From Aureococcus anophagefferens (Eukaryota > Sar > Pelagophyceae > Pelagomonadales > Pelagomonadaceae), in the NCBI RefSeq assembly GCF_000186865.1, contig NW_008705563.1, forward strand, positions 551,268 through 571,295: 20,028 nt of DNA, given 5' to 3'. The notes under the pieces are model-generated. The model did not search any database. It worked only from the letters and a program-made list of their open reading frames with translations, and had not been told where the DNA came from. Made by a program: the position numbers and the translations under genes. This document shows positions 1-8,340 of the stretch, piece by piece. The number at the start of each line of letters is the position of its first letter. Positions within the stretch are counted from its first letter, which is position 1.

Positions 1-399
1 TCCCGCCAGGAGCAGCTGCGCGTTGAGCGGGTGCCGGTCCTTGTACAGCATGAGCGCCACGAGCACGCCGACGCTCGCGAACATGCCCACCCAGAGCAGG
101 GACGGCGTGCCCAGCACGAAGTCGCGCGCGCTGTCGACGAGCGTCAGCGCCGACGCGACCGCCGCGGTGAGCGCGAGCTGCACGGTGAGGATCCCGTAGA
201 CCTTCCGGATGAAGCCGAGCCGCAGGGCCTTGTGCACGGCCGCGTCGGCGTTCTCGCCCTCGACGCCCCCGAGCTCCAGGTTCGAGATGGCCTCGTCGTT
301 GTCGTCGCAGCCGCCGACGGGGGCGTAGGCCTGGCGGGACCCGTAGCGGCCCTTGGAGTCGTCGAGGCGCACGGGATTCGCCGTCGACGTCGCCGCCAT
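1..399 (-). CDS. Bax inhibitor-1 / TMBIM (Lifeguard-like) membrane protein, 3' part cut off by window edge
   Basis: The frame is open from an ATG at 399 down to base 1, giving the first 133 residues. After a soluble acidic N terminus of about 60 residues comes FIRKVYGILTVQL (residues 63-75), a hallmark of the TMBIM/Lifeguard family at the start of the first membrane helix. Two hydrophobic segments follow (about 70-88 and 101-118), then a basic turn with YKDRHPLN. Family members are six- or seven-helix proteins of ER, Golgi or plasma membrane that affect calcium leak and cell-death sensitivity; only the first two helices are in this window. Almost all codons end in G or C, which supports the frame. 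The gene diverges from the small gene at 652. The start is chosen as the only ATG ahead of the conserved part; a G8 run (444-451) lies upstream. Confidence 0.85.
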   Translation of the reverse strand, partial: MAATSTANPVRLDDSKGRYGSRQAYAPVGGCDDNDEAISNLELGGVEGENADAAVHKALRLGFIRKVYGILTVQLALTAAVASALTLVDSARDFVLGTPSLLWVGMFASVGVLVALMLYKDRHPLNAQLLLAG

Positions 400-651
400 C
401 GTGAGAGGCGCGGGAATCGAGATGCGCGTCTCGTCGCTTGTCTGGGGGGGGTTGCGCGCGCCGCGGAAGCACGACGAGGCGGCCCAGGCTGTCGGTGTCG
501 AGGACTCGATGACTTGTGGATGCTGCCGTGCAACAACGAAAAGATGAACAACGCAGGGCAGCTCATCGTGCCGTTTTTATACGACGACATCTCCCACATT
601 GGAGCGGCAACTCGTTGCGGGAGCGGCAACACGGGGTCAGTCGGTCGCTGG
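400..651. promoter_or_regulatory. Shared upstream region of a divergent gene pair
   Basis: This 252-bp stretch separates the TMBIM start (399, minus) from the 71-residue ORF (652, plus), so it should hold both promoters. It is less GC-rich than its flanks. A TATA-like TTTTTATA lies at 574-581, about 70 bp before the plus-strand ATG. A G8 run at 444-451 falls in the likely 5' leader of the minus-strand gene. Assignment as a promoter rests on position and base composition only. Confidence 0.4.
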
Positions 652-867
652 ATGGACCACCCGAAGCCGGAGCTGCTCGAAGGGCCGCGGATGAAGCGGA
701 GTCGGAGCGGCGCCCGCCTCGTCGAGGAGGTCGAGGAGACCTGGGGCTTCTACGACACGCTCAGCCCGCCCGAAAACGACAAGCGCCGGATCCAGCCGTA
801 CTTCGAGGACCCGCAGCAGCACCGCGGGGGCTTCCAGACGACGCGCAGCAGCACCGCGGTGCGGTGA
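652..867 (+). CDS. Small protein of unknown function, 71 aa
   Basis: ATG at 652, stop TGA at 865-867. The frame extends further upstream without a stop, but the codon pattern typical of this genome (third base G or C) begins around this ATG and holds to the stop, so this start is preferred. The protein is hydrophilic, with a basic patch (MKRSRSG), an acidic stretch (VEEVEETWGFYD, about residues 28-39) and an Arg/Gln/Thr-rich tail. No signal peptide, membrane segment or family motif is recognised. It is divergent from the TMBIM gene and upstream of the F-box gene on the same strand. It could be a complete small protein or one exon of a longer gene. Confidence 0.5.
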   Translation: MDHPKPELLEGPRMKRSRSGARLVEEVEETWGFYDTLSPPENDKRRIQPYFEDPQQHRGGFQTTRSSTAVR

Positions 868-1290
868 GGCGGCCGGCCGAGCGGCAGGCGCGCGCGACCG
901 CGCCCGTTCCAGAGAGTTGCAATGCCTCGACTCACCCACATGCCCCACCGGACTCCCACAGCGTCGCTCGTTTGACGCCTTTTTTGTTTTCGTCCCCGGT
1001 CCGGCCTTGCGCATTCCTCGTTTGGACCCTACATAACTTGTCTGTTTATCATCAACCCGCCGCTCTCGCGCGCGTCGCGCGGCGCGACGCGCGCGCGCTG
1101 GGAAACGCCGCCGTTCTGGCGCACTGCCGCCGGGGCGGTTCTGGACCCGGTCTGCCACGGGCTGCCGAGATGACGCAGCCTTGGCGCGTCGTGCGGCCGG
1201 ATCTCCAGGCCGAGGTACCTTACACGCGGCGCCGCATACAGCTGTAGCTTCGCGGAGCCCGGCCGCCCTGGCGCCTCGCACGAGGTCGTC
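868..1290. other. Intergenic region upstream of the F-box/SPRY gene
   Basis: This 423-bp stretch has no convincing coding frame. Part of it is AT-richer (about 955-1060), with T-runs and the sequence TACATAAC near 1030, a possible core-promoter zone for the gene at 1291. A perfect inverted repeat lies at 1067-1095 (two 14-base arms around one G) and would fold into a strong hairpin in the promoter or leader. Short open frames on both strands here have mixed third bases and look accidental. Confidence 0.4.
1067..1095. repeat. 29-bp perfect palindrome upstream of the F-box gene
   Basis: The left arm CGCGCGCGTCGCGC (1067-1080) is followed by a single G and then its exact reverse complement (1082-1095). 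The symmetry ends at both edges (T/C). It lies about 200 bp before the ATG at 1291. The genome is rich in CG repeats, so part of the symmetry could be compositional, although the TC/GA step in each arm breaks the simple alternation and still matches. Confidence 0.6.
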
Positions 1291-3774
1291 ATGACCGCCG
1301 CTCCCGCGGCCAAGCGCGTCGCCATGCCGCTGAGCCGCGTCCCCGATTGCGCCAGCCAAGAACTCCTCTCGTACCTCGACGCGCCGGACCTCGCGCGCCT
1401 CGGCGAGACCTGCGCCTTCTGGCGCTGCGCCGTCCGGTTGTTCGCCGAGGCCGTCGTCGACCGGCAGGGCTGGGGCCTGAGCGACGGCGTCGGCGCCGTG
1501 GAGCGCCTGGCGACGGAGGTCTGCACCTTCGACGCCGAGAGCTTCCGCGCCGTCGGCGGGGGCGCGCCGCGGCTCCGGTCCGCGCGGCGCCGGGGCACGG
1601 CCGAGGTGCTGCGGGTCGCGCAGCGCGCGGCGCCTCCCGGCGACGTTTCCGGCGACCGGGCGCGCGGGAGCGTCGCGGCGGTCTTCAGCGAGCACGGCTC
1701 GAAGCTCGTCGTGCGCGAGCCCGGCCGCTACCGCGTGTCGGGCCGCGTCGAGCCGTGCCTCCGCACGGACTCGCCTCGCGGGCCCCGGAAGCGCCCCCGC
1801 GGCGACGACGCGGCCGAGGGGCGCCTGGTCGTCGCGGCGCGGGCCGCGGCCCGGGCCATCCACCCGGGCCCGGCCGACGACCGAAACGTGCGGCCGCGGC
1901 TCGCGCCGCCCGCGGCTTCCGAGCGGCTCTGCTTCCAGGTCCGCGTCCTCGAATCCGGGCCGCCCCTGTCGTCCATCTACGTCGGCGTCGCGACGCGGCG
2001 CTGGGCGCGGGGCCGGTCGGCGAGCCAGGCCATCCGCTCCGACGAGTGCTGGCTCCTGGACCTGCGGCGCGCGCGCTTTGTGCACGGCTTCCCGGCCTAC
2101 GACCGGGCCATGGCCGCGGCGCACGGCGACCGCGCGCGGCAGCACGCGACGACGGACGACGTCGTGGAGACGGGCGACGTGCTGGGCGTGCGCGTCGTCG
2201 GCGGCAGCGCCCACTTCTACCGCAACGGGCGGCGCCTCGCGTTCTCCGCGGGCGGCCGCGCCGACCTCCGGCCCGGCGCGGCCGCGCCGCCGGCGAACGC
2301 CGGGGCCGCGCAACCCGACGACGACGCGGCGCGCGCGGCGCGGGACGACGATCTCGGCGTCGCGGGCCCGCGCTTCGACGTCGGCTGGGGCCGCCCCATC
2401 CCGCGCGACGTGGACCTCGTGCCCATCGTCGAGGTCCACAGCCGGGCCCAGGCGCCCGCGGACGCGCCGCGGCCCCGGCACCTAGCCTTGGAGGTCGCGG
2501 CCTGGGACGCGCCGGTCTGGTGCGAGGCCGCGGGCGGCCGGCTCGCGCAAAGGGCGACGGAGGACTCGAACAACTTCGGGTCGCGGCCCGCGCCGCGGCG
2601 GCCGGCGACGGGCGACTTCCCCGGCGACGGCGACGCCTGGCGGCCCGTCGAGGTCGCGGCGGCCGCGCTGCTGCGTGTGGCGGGGCCCCGCGCCGCGCGG
2701 CGGCTCCGGGCCGCGAGCAAGCGCTGCCGCGTGCTCGCGCAGGTCGCGGCGGTGTCGCTGCTGCCGCTCGCGCCGCTGACCTGCGGCGTCGCCCAGGTGG
2801 CGCTGGACCTGAGCGGCTTCGCGCTGGCCCTGGCCTTCGCGGCGCCGGAGCTCGCGGGGCCCGCGGACGCGCTCGCGCGGCGGCCCGCGGCGCTGTCCGC
2901 GATCCTCGGCGCCAAGGCGTTCGGCGACGCGTTCGCGCTGTCGCTCGCGTGCTCCGCGGTCTGGAAGTGCCACTTCTACGACCGGCGGCGGCCGCGGCGC
3001 GCGCGGCGGGGCCTGCGGACGCTCCTGCGGTGCCACCTCTTCAAGTGCGTCGCGGTGGCCTGCGCGGTCGCGTGCGCGCCCGTCGGATTCCACGTCGCGG
3101 GCGCCGAGGAGCTCCGGCGCTCCGACTGGGACGGCGGCGGCGGCGACGTGTGCCTCGACGCGCCGCGGTGGGTCCACGAGCGGCGCTGCGGCGACGACGA
3201 CCCGCGCGCGGGGCTCACGCTCCTCGCGTGGCGGCGGCTGGAAATCGCCTTCGGCGCGTTGGGTTTGGGCGGCGGCGCGGTGCACGTCGTCGCGCTGGAC
3301 CTGCGGGGGCTCGGCGGCGGGCTCGACGGCGCCCTGGTGGCGTCGTTCTGGCACCGCGGCGGCGCGTTAGGCGCGGCGGCGACGTGCCTGCTGTGGCTGT
3401 TCGCCGAGGTCGCGACGGAGTCGGCGTTCCAGGCGTACCGCGTTTTGCGCGACTCGAAGCTCGCCGCGAATTTGTGCAACTTCCCGCTGGGGGACACGCC
3501 CCACGCGCGGACGGCGTCGATGCGCGCCGTGTTGAAGTTGTACGCGATGATGTGCTTCATCCCGGGCTCCGCGTCGCCGCTCCTGGCGCTCGCGGCGAAC
3601 CACGCCGCGGGCGACCTCCGGCTGCCGGGCTTCCCGCTCCACCTCGTCGTCTACCCGGCGACGGCGTGCTGGCTCGCCTTCGTCATCTTCGTCAAGTTCG
3701 CCTTTGTGGTCTTCGGCCTCAACACGCTCTCGGGCTTCGAGGACTACGACGTCCCGGGCTGGCTGCTCGGCTAG
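1291..3774 (+). CDS. F-box-like and SPRY-domain protein with a multi-pass membrane C-terminal half, 827 aa
   Basis: One exon, ATG at 1291 and TAG at 3772-3774; a second in-frame ATG at 1324 also precedes the first domain. Residues 17-55 read as an F-box (SQELLSYLDAPDLARLGETC and a following Trp), the motif that docks onto SKP1 in SCF ubiquitin ligases. Residues 210-320 match a SPRY domain: YVGVATRRW, a SDECWLLDL stretch, then GDVLGVRV and HFYRNGRRLAF. SPRY folds bind protein partners. Residues 451-484 (RPVEVAAAALLRVAG and after) resemble a second, weaker F-box. From residue 485 on there are about seven hydrophobic segments (near 485-520, 534-558, 584-604, 650-671, 691-713, 747-769, 783-811), so the C-terminal half should sit in a membrane. 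I do not recognise the membrane part. It ends 34 bp from the convergent MYND gene. Confidence 0.75.
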   Translation: MTAAPAAKRVAMPLSRVPDCASQELLSYLDAPDLARLGETCAFWRCAVRLFAEAVVDRQGWGLSDGVGAVERLATEVCTFDAESFRAVGGGAPRLRSARRRGTAEVLRVAQRAAPPGDVSGDRARGSVAAVFSEHGSKLVVREPGRYRVSGRVEPCLRTDSPRGPRKRPRGDDAAEGRLVVAARAAARAIHPGPADDRNVRPRLAPPAASERLCFQVRVLESGPPLSSIYVGVATRRWARGRSASQAIRSDECWLLDLRRARFVHGFPAYDRAMAAAHGDRARQHATTDDVVETGDVLGVRVVGGSAHFYRNGRRLAFSAGGRADLRPGAAAPPANAGAAQPDDDAARAARDDDLGVAGPRFDVGWGRPIPRDVDLVPIVEVHSRAQAPADAPRPRHLALEVAAWDAPVWCEAAGGRLAQRATEDSNNFGSRPAPRRPATGDFPGDGDAWRPVEVAAAALLRVAGPRAARRLRAASKRCRVLAQVAAVSLLPLAPLTCGVAQVALDLSGFALALAFAAPELAGPADALARRPAALSAILGAKAFGDAFALSLACSAVWKCHFYDRRRPRRARRGLRTLLRCHLFKCVAVACAVACAPVGFHVAGAEELRRSDWDGGGGDVCLDAPRWVHERRCGDDDPRAGLTLLAWRRLEIAFGALGLGGGAVHVVALDLRGLGGGLDGALVASFWHRGGALGAAATCLLWLFAEVATESAFQAYRVLRDSKLAANLCNFPLGDTPHARTASMRAVLKLYAMMCFIPGSASPLLALAANHAAGDLRLPGFPLHLVVYPATACWLAFVIFVKFAFVVFGLNTLSGFEDYDVPGWLLG

Positions 3775-3808
3775 TCTCCTAAGGGGTCTGGGCGTCCGTT
3801 ATGGCTAG

Positions 3809-6469
3809 TTACTTCCGCTTGCCGCCCTTCTTCTTCCGGTTCTTCTTCCCGCCGGGCGCGGGCGCGGGAACGACGCCGACGGCGAAGCTGTCCTTGGCCT
3901 TGGCCTCGAGCGCCTCCCGGGCCCGGGGGTCCATCGCCGTCCGGGCCTGCCGTTTCTGGATCTGGTGCTTCTCGTACTCGGCCATCATGGAAGCGCCGAT
4001 GTCCACGCGCATCTTCGCGGGCGACACGCGGGGCGCGCCGCTACCGTCGAGGAAGGTCGCGTCGCGGTCCATGCCCCTTCGCTCCAACATTCCGTTCCCG
4101 AGGGCCGCGTCGCGCCGGGCGAGGTCCGCGAGGCCCATGCCCTCGAAGAACTCGGTCCGCATCCGCAGGATGCTCTCGTATTTGGAGCACACGGGACCGT
4201 GGCCGCGGCCCAGGACGAGGGCCTTGCTGGCCCAGTGCGCACCGTATTCGGCCGCGTCGTCGCCCTCCTGTTCGAGCGCGGACTTGACGCACTGCTTCAT
4301 GCAGGCGCCGGAGAGGCCGATCATCTCCGGGACCGCGAGCGTCGACGCCGCGACGGCGAGGCCGATGGTGAACGGGCTCCCGAACCGCGTGACCTGCTCG
4401 TAGCACGTGCCGAGGTAGCCCGAGCCCTCGTCGATTTTTTCTACGAAATCGAGCTCCTGGACGCTGCCGAGGCCCTGGATCTTGCGAATCTTTTCCTGCT
4501 GCGCCAGGAGTTTCGCGATCGCCGTCGAGATATCGCGCTTCTGGTCGTCGTCGAACGCCGCGCGGCCGAGCGCGGCGACGACCTCGAGGGCCGCGCCGCC
4601 GCGCGTACAAATGGCCTCGACGGTCTGCTCGAAGTTCTCGTGCTCCATGATGCGCCCGACGAGCTCGCCGGCCCGCGCCGCGCCGCCGCGGCCGTTCGGC
4701 ACGGTCGCGAGCTCCGCGACGAGCGCCCCCTGCTCCGCGTCCTCGGCGGCGAAGGCGATCATGGCGCTCTCGAGCGTGCAGCACGGGTCGCGGTCCGTGG
4801 CATTCGCCAGTTTCCCGAGGAAGTCTGTCACCGCCGCCGCGGCGCCGGCGGCGACGACGGCGTCGCGGCACGCGGCCGCCGCGCGCGCGTCGGCGGCGCC
4901 GAGCGTCGAAAAGTCGGCGTCACCGTGGACGACGTCGGCGTGCCAGTCGAAGGGCAATAGATGCAGGATGCAGCGCCACGCGTTCTCCGACGGCGGATCC
5001 GCCTGGTCCGGCGCGTCGGGTCCCGCGACCCACCGGTCGAGGAAGGGAATCGTGGCGCTTTTCGAGAAGCAGTGCATCTGCGGGGAACCCACGTTCCCGA
5101 TCGCTTCGCGGTGCGCGTCGAGCGCCGCCGCGGCCGCCTCGGCGTCGCCCTTGGGCACGATGGCGTCGCCGCGCGTCGCCGCCATAATTCCGGCGAGCGT
5201 GCCCGGCGCGAGCCGCGCGACGACGTCGGCCTGCTTCGACGGCTCGCGCGCGAAGACGCGGGCCGCGATGAGCGCCACCGTCGTGACGGCGCCGCGCAGC
5301 TTCCGCAGGCGCGTCGCGGGGGACGACGAGGTCATCGCGGCGTCCGCCGCGGCCTTTGCGCCTTTGAAGACGCGCGCGCAGGTGTCGAGGAGGCTCGCCG
5401 CGTCCGCCGGCGCCAGCTCGCGCAGCGCCGCGTAGTCGTCGGTATCGTCCATGCTCATCTCCATGAGCGTGTGCGACGCCTGGAAGACGTAGGTGTAGCG
5501 CGCGGCGTCGGGCGCCTTCGCCGCGTCGGCCCACGCCTCGACGGCCGCGTGGCGCCTGGGCTTGTCGGGCGTGACGACCCGGGGCTTCGGCGCGGCGTCG
5601 ACGGGCGCGGCGTCGCCGGGGGCCTTGCACACCGTCCGGTGGAAGGCCTTCCAGCCGCGCCTCTGGCAGTCCCGGCTGCAATAATAAACGCCGCGGCACC
5701 GCTCGCACTTTTTGAGCGTCTCGATCGTGCCATCCTTGCCGCAGGCGTCGCACCTTTCCCGTCTCTCATCTTGGAGTTCATCACAGAATACGATGGTTTC
5801 CCAGATGCGGAACGCGCGCCGCCCGAGTTGCTTCGTCCGATCGCAGGCGTCGACAGGGTACTTCTTCAGCATCTCGATTCGCGTCTCGAGGTGCGCGGCC
5901 TCGGGCCGCGACATGACGAACTTCGTGAATGAGCGGGGGCCGTGGACGCCACCGTTGTTGCACATGAGCTCTTCGAGGAGGGGCACGGCGCCGCAGAGCA
6001 TGAGCGCCAGGTAGGCGTCGCCGCGCTGCGTCGGCGTCGGCGCGGCCTCGCGCTGGAAGAGCTTGCAGTAGAACTCGGGCCAGTCCTCGGGGGGCTCCTC
6101 GCCGATGAAGGGGAAGACGCAGAGGTGCCGGAGGAGCGTGTCCAGCGCCGTCGGTTGTCTTTGGAACGCGCGACGCGCCATCTCCACGGCGCGCGGATTC
6201 GCGCGGACGAGCTCGCGCAGCCCCAGCGACGCGGCGAGGTACTCGAGGTCGTCGCTGTGGCAGTGGCCCAAATGGTGCTCGTAGGGGTTCAGGAGGCGGC
6301 CCGCCTCGCCGCCCAGCATGACGTCGTCGTCGTCCTCGACGAGCAGGAGGCGCACGTACGCCGCGACCTTGCGCTCGTCGTCCCAGTCCGCCATGACGAC
6401 GCCCTTGACCTCGTCGAAGCCGCCGCGGCGGCCGCCGCCGATGCTGTAGTCGCTGCGCATGGAAAACAT
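3809..6469 (-). CDS. MYND-type zinc-finger protein, 886 aa
   Basis: One exon from ATG at 6469 to TAA at 3809-3811. Further in-frame ATGs lie at 6460 and 6394. The recognisable domain is a complete MYND finger, with Zn ligands C240, C243, C255, C258, C264, C268, H277 and C281. MYND fingers bind proline-containing peptides in partner proteins. No SET domain is visible, so a SMYD-type methyltransferase is not supported. The remainder is Ala-rich and probably helical, with many short hydrophobic helices that could form an ARM-like solenoid; that is inference. The C terminus is strongly basic (GGKKNRKKKGGKRK), a likely nuclear or nucleolar signal. It is divergent from the DUF2358/hydrolase gene (119 bp between ATGs) and convergent with the F-box gene. 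Confidence 0.85.
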   Translation of the reverse strand: MFSMRSDYSIGGGRRGGFDEVKGVVMADWDDERKVAAYVRLLLVEDDDDVMLGGEAGRLLNPYEHHLGHCHSDDLEYLAASLGLRELVRANPRAVEMARRAFQRQPTALDTLLRHLCVFPFIGEEPPEDWPEFYCKLFQREAAPTPTQRGDAYLALMLCGAVPLLEELMCNNGGVHGPRSFTKFVMSRPEAAHLETRIEMLKKYPVDACDRTKQLGRRAFRIWETIVFCDELQDERRERCDACGKDGTIETLKKCERCRGVYYCSRDCQRRGWKAFHRTVCKAPGDAAPVDAAPKPRVVTPDKPRRHAAVEAWADAAKAPDAARYTYVFQASHTLMEMSMDDTDDYAALRELAPADAASLLDTCARVFKGAKAAADAAMTSSSPATRLRKLRGAVTTVALIAARVFAREPSKQADVVARLAPGTLAGIMAATRGDAIVPKGDAEAAAAALDAHREAIGNVGSPQMHCFSKSATIPFLDRWVAGPDAPDQADPPSENAWRCILHLLPFDWHADVVHGDADFSTLGAADARAAAACRDAVVAAGAAAAVTDFLGKLANATDRDPCCTLESAMIAFAAEDAEQGALVAELATVPNGRGGAARAGELVGRIMEHENFEQTVEAICTRGGAALEVVAALGRAAFDDDQKRDISTAIAKLLAQQEKIRKIQGLGSVQELDFVEKIDEGSGYLGTCYEQVTRFGSPFTIGLAVAASTLAVPEMIGLSGACMKQCVKSALEQEGDDAAEYGAHWASKALVLGRGHGPVCSKYESILRMRTEFFEGMGLADLARRDAALGNGMLERRGMDRDATFLDGSGAPRVSPAKMRVDIGASMMAEYEKHQIQKRQARTAMDPRAREALEAKAKDSFAVGVVPAPAPGGKKNRKKKGGKRK

Positions 6470-6588
6470 GGCGCGATGGTCGGCCCCAGCCGACGAACTC
6501 GCGTGCGGGCAGGGCTGCCACAGCTTTGAATGTGATTTAGAACGGCATCATGAAGGCGAGTGGCTCGCCATAAATTGCCAGCGCAGCA
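6470..6588. promoter_or_regulatory. Short bidirectional upstream region
   Basis: Only 119 bp separate the MYND ATG (6469, minus) from the first ATG of the hydrolase (6589, plus), so both promoters and leaders must fit here or overlap the coding ends. Its distal half is AT-richer than surrounding coding DNA. It holds a small inverted repeat (GGCGAG, three bases, CTCGCC near 6554-6568) followed by CATAAATT, a weak TATA-like sequence very close to the plus-strand start. Confidence 0.4.
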
Positions 6589-8100
6589 ATGGCTCGTGGC
6601 CGCATGCCTATCCTCCACGCCATGCGCCTCCTCTTGCTCGCCGCAGCGGCCCAGGCCCTCGCCGCGCCGAAGACCGGCGCCTACCAGCGGACGTCCTCGA
6701 CGACGAAAAACATCATCTCTACCCTCACGAAGGTCGTCAACCTCCAGGGCGGCCGCGGCGAGGCGGACCTCGCGCCGCGCGCGCGCCAATTCGACACGCT
6801 GAGCGGCGCCGCGGTGAAGGAGGGCCTCGCGGTGGACTTTGGCAACGAGTACCTGTGGAGCGGCAAGATCACGCCCGAGCTCTACGACGAGGACTGCGTC
6901 TTCACAGATCCGACGCTGAGCTTCGCGGGCCTCCGGACCTTCGAGGCGAATCTGGCGAACCTCGACTTCTGGATCGAGAGCCTCGTGCCCGAGGGCCGGC
7001 GGCGCGTCGACCTCTTCGACCTCGCGCTGGTCCCCGGCGCCACGGATCGCGTTCGGGCCAAGTGGCGCATGCTCGGCGCGCTCCGACTGCCCTGGGGCCC
7101 CGTGCTCGACTTGAACGGCACGACGACCTACACGCTCGGCGGCGACGGCGGGCGCATCTCGTCCTACGACGAGACCTGGGACATGACGGCCGGCGACGCG
7201 CTCGGCCAGCTGCTCCGGCCCGGCGCGACGACGCGGATCAAGGAGCCGCCGTTCTGGCCCGGCCGCGCGACGGGCGCGGCGCCGCCGGCGCCGGGCGTGA
7301 CCTTCGGCGCCGGCGCGCCGACCTTCGTCGTGCTGCCGGGCTTCGGGAACGACAAGGTCGACTACTCGGAACCGCTGGGCTTGGACGAGGAATGCGGCCT
7401 CGTCGCCGCTTTAGAACGGCGGGGCTTAGCCGTCGAGGTCGTCGACGTGGCCCGCGGCGACTGGCTCCAGGTGCTGACCAAGGGCATCTTCGACGGCGAC
7501 TTCTTCATTTCCCAGACCGCCGCCGCGGACTCGCCGGCCTTTTCCTGGTACGCGGACGCGGTCCGGGCGACGCTCGCCGGCGTCGACGGCGACGTCGTCC
7601 TCGTGGGCCACAGCGCCGGCGGCTGGCTCGCGCGCGCGGCCTGCCTCGACGCGGCCGTCGCGGCGCGCGTCGCCGGCGTCGTGACCCTGGGGTCGCCGCA
7701 CCGGCCGCCGCCGCCGGGCGTCGAGTGCGCGACGCGCGGCGTCGTCGCGGCGGTCTTCGACGCGCCGCGGACGCCGGGCGTCCTCGTCACCGTGTCGTCC
7801 GACGCCGTCGCCGGCGGCGACTCGGCCGTCGCCGCCGACGGCTACGGCCGCGTCTGCGGCGACTCCTCGGGCGTCGGCGACGGCGTCGTGCCGCTCAGCG
7901 CCGCGCACCTCGACGACGCGGACCTCCAAATCACGCTCGCCTGCTCGCACTCGATCAACGTGCCGGGCACGTCGGACCCGACGGACGACTGGTACGGCGC
8001 CGAGCGCAACGTCGACGCGTGGCTCGGCCCCCTGCAGCAGCTCCTCCGGTCGAAGAAGGCCGGTTTGCCCGCGTGGGTCGCGAACCTCCTGCCCGCGTGA
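6589..8100 (+). CDS. DUF2358 (NTF2-like) plus alpha/beta-hydrolase lipase-like protein, 503 aa
   Basis: Single exon ending in TGA at 8098-8100. Possible starts are 6589, 6604 and 6622; the last gives MRLLLLAAAAQALAAP, a clean signal peptide with an ALA-type cleavage site. Residues about 75-205 match DUF2358: ITPELYDEDCVFTDPTLSF, then LPWGPVLDLNGTTTYTL, and a closing DETWDM. From about 235 on is an alpha/beta-hydrolase: an FVVLPGFGNDK oxyanion region, nucleophile S342 in GHSAGG, acid D431 in GDGVVP and H454 in CSHS, numbered from 6589. Lipase or esterase activity on a plastid or secreted lipid is the likely role. In algae with complex plastids a signal peptide can be the first half of a plastid-targeting leader, but I see no clear Phe at the cleavage site. 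Secretion is equally possible. Confidence 0.85.
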   Translation: MARGRMPILHAMRLLLLAAAAQALAAPKTGAYQRTSSTTKNIISTLTKVVNLQGGRGEADLAPRARQFDTLSGAAVKEGLAVDFGNEYLWSGKITPELYDEDCVFTDPTLSFAGLRTFEANLANLDFWIESLVPEGRRRVDLFDLALVPGATDRVRAKWRMLGALRLPWGPVLDLNGTTTYTLGGDGGRISSYDETWDMTAGDALGQLLRPGATTRIKEPPFWPGRATGAAPPAPGVTFGAGAPTFVVLPGFGNDKVDYSEPLGLDEECGLVAALERRGLAVEVVDVARGDWLQVLTKGIFDGDFFISQTAAADSPAFSWYADAVRATLAGVDGDVVLVGHSAGGWLARAACLDAAVAARVAGVVTLGSPHRPPPPGVECATRGVVAAVFDAPRTPGVLVTVSSDAVAGGDSAVAADGYGRVCGDSSGVGDGVVPLSAAHLDDADLQITLACSHSINVPGTSDPTDDWYGAERNVDAWLGPLQQLLRSKKAGLPAWVANLLPA

Positions 8101-8340
8101 TTAAGCGACGCATCTTACGGACTTTCTTAAAGTCTTTCTTACGGCGCTCCCTCCTCGAGCGCTTCAGTTCCCTAAATGTTGCAGTGCAACATACGCCGTC
8201 CGTTTCAGACTTCGGAGACGCCTACCGCCGGCGCCGCCCGAGCGGCGCGGGCCCGGAGCGCGTGGCCGCGGCCGCGTCCGCGCGCGCGTCCATCGAGACG
8301 CTCGCGAAGCGGCCGTCCCTCGGCCCGGAGACGCCGATCG
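8101..8340. other. Region between the hydrolase stop and the Arg-rich gene, partly coding-like in another frame
   Basis: The first 70 bp are AT-rich, with direct repeats (CTTACGG at 8114-8120 and 8138-8144; CTTTCTTA at 8122-8129 and 8134-8141) and a 6-3-6 hairpin at 8120-8134; this is the probable 3' end of the hydrolase transcript. At 8176-8192 is the perfect palindrome ATGTTGCAGTGCAACAT. From about 8208 to 8338 a frame offset by one base from the downstream gene has nearly every codon ending in G or C and reads as plausible protein (SIETLAKRPSLGPETPI at its end). This suggests the downstream gene really begins here and that its frame is broken at about 8338-8345. Confidence 0.5.
8176..8192. 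repeat. 17-bp perfect palindrome
   Basis: ATGTTGCA, one G, then TGCAACAT. It sits in an AT-richer patch upstream of the Arg-rich gene. A similar perfect palindrome with the same TGCA-N-TGCA heart occurs upstream of the GT61-like gene at 14164-14178. Symmetric sites of this size are typical of dimeric DNA-binding proteins, but no function is shown here. Confidence 0.5.

Noticed and set aside
637..2481. Long minus-strand open frame antisense to the F-box gene
   Set aside because: It is a shadow produced by GC-rich coding DNA; its third codon positions lack the G/C bias and its composition is dominated by Arg, Pro and Ala.
3809..6469. SMYD-type lysine methyltransferase
   Set aside because: The MYND finger is clear, but no SET-domain motifs are visible on either side of it.
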